Assembly (NCBI GenBank): GCA_050012355.1
Contig: JBEKHI010000441.1
Coordinates: 1-6,625, forward strand
Direction of reading: 5' to 3'
Source: JBEKHI01 sp050012355
GTDB taxonomy: Bacteria; Actinomycetota; Actinomycetes; Streptosporangiales; Streptosporangiaceae
Length of the DNA stretch: 6,625 nucleotides
The translations under genes were made by a program, and so were the position numbers. The notes beneath the pieces are model-generated. The model had not been told where the DNA came from. It was given only the letters and a program-made list of their open reading frames with translations, and searched no databases. Below are positions 5,694 through 6,625 of this stretch, one piece after another (the first letter of the stretch is position 1; each line of letters starts with the position of its first letter).

Positions 5694-5852
5694 ATGTTCG
5701 CACGCGTGATCACAGCCCAGGCAGGACCCCAGGGGTTCGACAGCTTCATAGGCCTTGCCGAGGAACAGCTTCCCGGCGCCAGCCAGCAGCCCGGGTTCGA
5801 AGGCTTCTACGTGCTCACCAACGCCGAGACCGGCAAGGTCATGATCATGTCA
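5694..5852 (+). pseudogene. ABM-like (antibiotic biosynthesis monooxygenase fold) gene, 3' half lost
   Basis: The first 53 residues (MFARVITAQAGPQGFDSFIGL through ETGKVMIM) are those of a small actinobacterial ABM/dimeric alpha-beta barrel protein: first strand, first helix, QPGFEGFYVLTN strand and turn. After S53 the expected continuation (strand plus second helix, usually with LWE at its start) is absent. The open frame goes on to 6182, but as proline/arginine/alanine-rich sequence that is the antisense of an amidohydrolase fragment. The ribosome-binding site AGGAGA lies 5 nt before the ATG, so initiation signals survive. Family members of about 95-105 aa would have lost roughly half their length. 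Position opposite marR and behind the palindrome suggests it was MarR-controlled. A composite 162-aa protein could still be made, but function is doubtful. Confidence 0.7.
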
Positions 5853-5883
5853 GGAGGTCGGTTGATGACGGGCACTGTCGTTT

Positions 5884-6054
5884 TCAGGGGCGCGCCGAAC
5901 CAGCCGGCAGATCCACCACCCGGTCAGCCGGCGGCAGCGGCTCCTGCCCGCCGAGCGCGGCCACCCGGCCGTCCTCGACGAGCATCCAGGCACGCGCCGG
6001 AACACATCCAGGACCGGCCCACACCGTCGCCTCGGTCAGCAGAACACGACCCAT
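5884..6054 (-). pseudogene. Amidohydrolase N-terminal remnant
   Basis: On the minus strand an ATG at 6052-6054, with GGAG about 10 nt upstream, opens a 56-codon frame. Residues 1-50 have the typical amidohydrolase/imidazolonepropionase-like beginning: MGRVLLTEATVWAGPG, then WMLVEDGRVAALG, then ADRVVDLPAG. In intact members this leads straight to a PGFVDAHVH-type metal motif. Here the match stops at about residue 52 and a TGA follows three codons later at 5884-5886. The catalytic barrel of some 350 residues is missing. Its break lies within about 40 nt of the break in the plus-strand ABM gene, so the two were probably truncated together. The assignment rests on pattern recognition of the N-terminal beta-sandwich, not on any catalytic residue. 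Confidence 0.6.
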
Positions 6055-6236
6055 CGCAGTTCATCTCCGCCCAGGTTGCTCCAGCCCATCATCCTCCAGT
6101 GCGCGGCATCTCGGCCCCGGTTTCCTCACTGTCTGCGGTGTCCCGCAGCCTGCCGGGTCCCAAAATATGGCCGGTCCTGTGACCTGCGGTGATGTGCGGC
6201 CGTAGGCATGATGGCCAGCCGTGTCCCCTGCGCCCG
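6055..6236. other. Unassigned stretch upstream of the amidohydrolase remnant
   Basis: I see no recognisable protein, RNA gene or strong repeat here on either strand. The part next to 6055 supplies the ribosome-binding site and probably the promoter of the minus-strand amidohydrolase remnant. Plus-strand codons from the GTG at 6189 are in frame with the transposase-like fragment at 6237-6305 but look non-homologous before it. Confidence 0.35.
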
Positions 6237-6305
6237 CTCTACCTGATCCTCGTCCGGTTCCGCGGCCGGCTGGTCCTGCCGGGCCGCTCGTCAGCATCCA
6301 AAGAG
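6237..6305 (+). mobile_element. Remnant of an IS3/integrase-type transposase N-terminus
   Basis: The frame reads LYLILVRFRGRLVLPGRS followed by SASKE. This resembles the opening of a common actinobacterial rve-domain transposase/integrase group (LYL..VR..GWLVLL.RS.ASKD, normally followed by AEILVLRHE). The similarity stops after about 23 residues: the downstream codons (NSLNQPDHRR) do not continue it and no catalytic DDE region follows. Initiation and inverted repeats are not evident. It is therefore a scrap left by a decayed insertion sequence, recognised from memory of the family and not proven. Confidence 0.4.
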
Positions 6306-6492
6306 AACTCACTAAATCAACCTGACCACAGAAGAAACACCCTTCTTGTGCCGCTGCAGCTGGCACCGTGGCCGGGCGCCTGGGGCCACGGTGCCGCCTG
6401 TCGTGCCTTGGACGGGTTCCATCGCGCGAGCCGGTGCGCGGTCCCTGACCCTCGCAAGATCAGGCCGAAAAGCCGGGTGGCGCGGGGGTCTG
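6306..6492. other. Unassigned intergenic stretch with one hairpin
   Basis: No protein of recognisable family is seen on either strand between the transposase scrap and the right-edge gene. The plus-strand open frame through here is arginine/alanine-rich shadow-like sequence. The one clear structure is the perfect stem-loop at 6362-6395. It is probably decayed mobile-element DNA plus the 3' flank of the minus-strand gene. Confidence 0.35.
6362..6395. terminator. Perfect 12-bp GC-rich stem-loop
   Basis: GGCACCGTGGCC (6362-6373) and GGCCACGGTGCC (6384-6395) pair perfectly around a 10-nt loop. It lies about 100 nt beyond the stop of the minus-strand partial gene at the right edge, so it may terminate that transcript, but no T-tract is present on either side. 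It could instead be an inverted repeat related to the nearby transposase scrap. Confidence 0.45.
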
Positions 6493-6625
6493 TTACGGGA
6501 TGTCGATGCCGGCCGAGCGCAGTTTCGCCTCGATCAGCGCGGTCATCCGGGCCCAGGCGGGTTTGTGGTCTTCTCCGTGGTGGTTGAGCAGCTCGTGCCT
6601 GATCGCGCCGTCGTCGCGGGCCTGC
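6493..6625 (-). CDS. C-terminal end of an unrecognised protein (partial, runs off the right edge)
   Basis: The minus strand is open from the window edge to a TAA at 6493-6495, giving the last 43 residues of a protein. They include IRHELLNHHGEDHKPAWARM and end TALIEAKLRSAGIDIP. Codon third positions are strongly GC-rich and the composition is balanced and helix-like (charged and hydrophobic residues alternating), as in a real gene and unlike the shadow frames nearby. I do not recognise the family and cannot assign a function. The start and most of the gene lie to the right of the window. Its 3' flank contains the stem-loop at 6362-6395. Confidence 0.55.
   Translation of the reverse strand, partial: QARDDGAIRHELLNHHGEDHKPAWARMTALIEAKLRSAGIDIP

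Noticed and set aside
5853..6182. Second half of the ABM-like open frame, with an internal AGGAGG and ATG at 5865 as a possible new gene
   Set aside because: From about 5884 the sequence is antisense to the amidohydrolase remnant and the peptide is Pro/Arg/Ala-rich. The ribosome-binding-like site was judged coincidental.
5096..6205. 369-codon plus-strand frame
   Set aside because: Its first half is antisense to marR and its second half is out of frame with the ABM start. There is no recognisable domain.
6306..6360. Small GAAGAA...TTCTT hairpin near 6330 as a terminator
   Set aside because: The stem is only about 5 AT-rich base pairs, too weak and too likely by chance.
1..6625. CRISPR arrays, tRNA, rRNA, riboswitches or replication origins
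   Set aside because: No spaced direct repeats, tRNA cloverleaf, rRNA motifs or DnaA-box clusters were seen on reading both strands.

Overview
The window is GC-rich DNA with strong GC bias at third codon positions, GTG starts, ATGA/GTGA start-stop overlaps and at least one leaderless-looking promoter. This fits a high-GC actinobacterium of the Streptomyces/Frankia/Streptosporangiales type. The phylum is inferred from protein style and codon use; the genus cannot be read from the sequence. Several genes are broken by clean internal deletions, and a scrap of an IS transposase is present, so this looks like an accessory region in decay.

Left and centre (207-3651) hold the intact unit. A TetR-family regulator (3025-3651, +) is divergent from a four-gene minus-strand operon: a DrrA-type ABC ATPase (2010-2948), a DrrB-type ABC-2 permease (1258-2013), a short VOC-fold protein (956-1249) and an SDR oxidoreductase (207-959). 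The genes overlap by 4 nt or lie 8 nt apart. A near-perfect inverted repeat (2967-2991) covers the likely operon promoter and is the probable TetR operator. The simplest reading is a drug-responsive export operon with two accessory enzymes.

Middle (3676-4330) holds the wreck of an ABC-F ATPase. Pieces of its first nucleotide-binding domain and the end of its second are joined across two frame-changing deletions. A stem-loop and a leaderless-type promoter follow, then an intact metallo-beta-lactamase-fold hydrolase with AiiA-lactonase-like ligand spacing (4423-5055, +).

Right part (5065-6625): a MarR-family regulator (5065-5541, -) is convergent with the hydrolase. Its upstream region carries a perfect 14-bp-arm palindrome, and beyond it on the plus strand is a truncated ABM-like gene (5694-5852). 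The ABM remnant runs tail-to-tail into the N-terminal remnant of an amidohydrolase (5884-6054, -), so one deletion probably removed both 3' ends. After this come a short IS3/integrase-type transposase remnant (6237-6305), a GC-rich hairpin (6362-6395) and the C-terminal end of an unrecognised minus-strand gene running off the right edge.

No tRNA, rRNA, CRISPR array or riboswitch was recognised. No clearly new system is proven. The best leads are the TetR-controlled export/VOC/SDR operon, the VOC protein lacking its first fold unit, and the series of deletion junctions.
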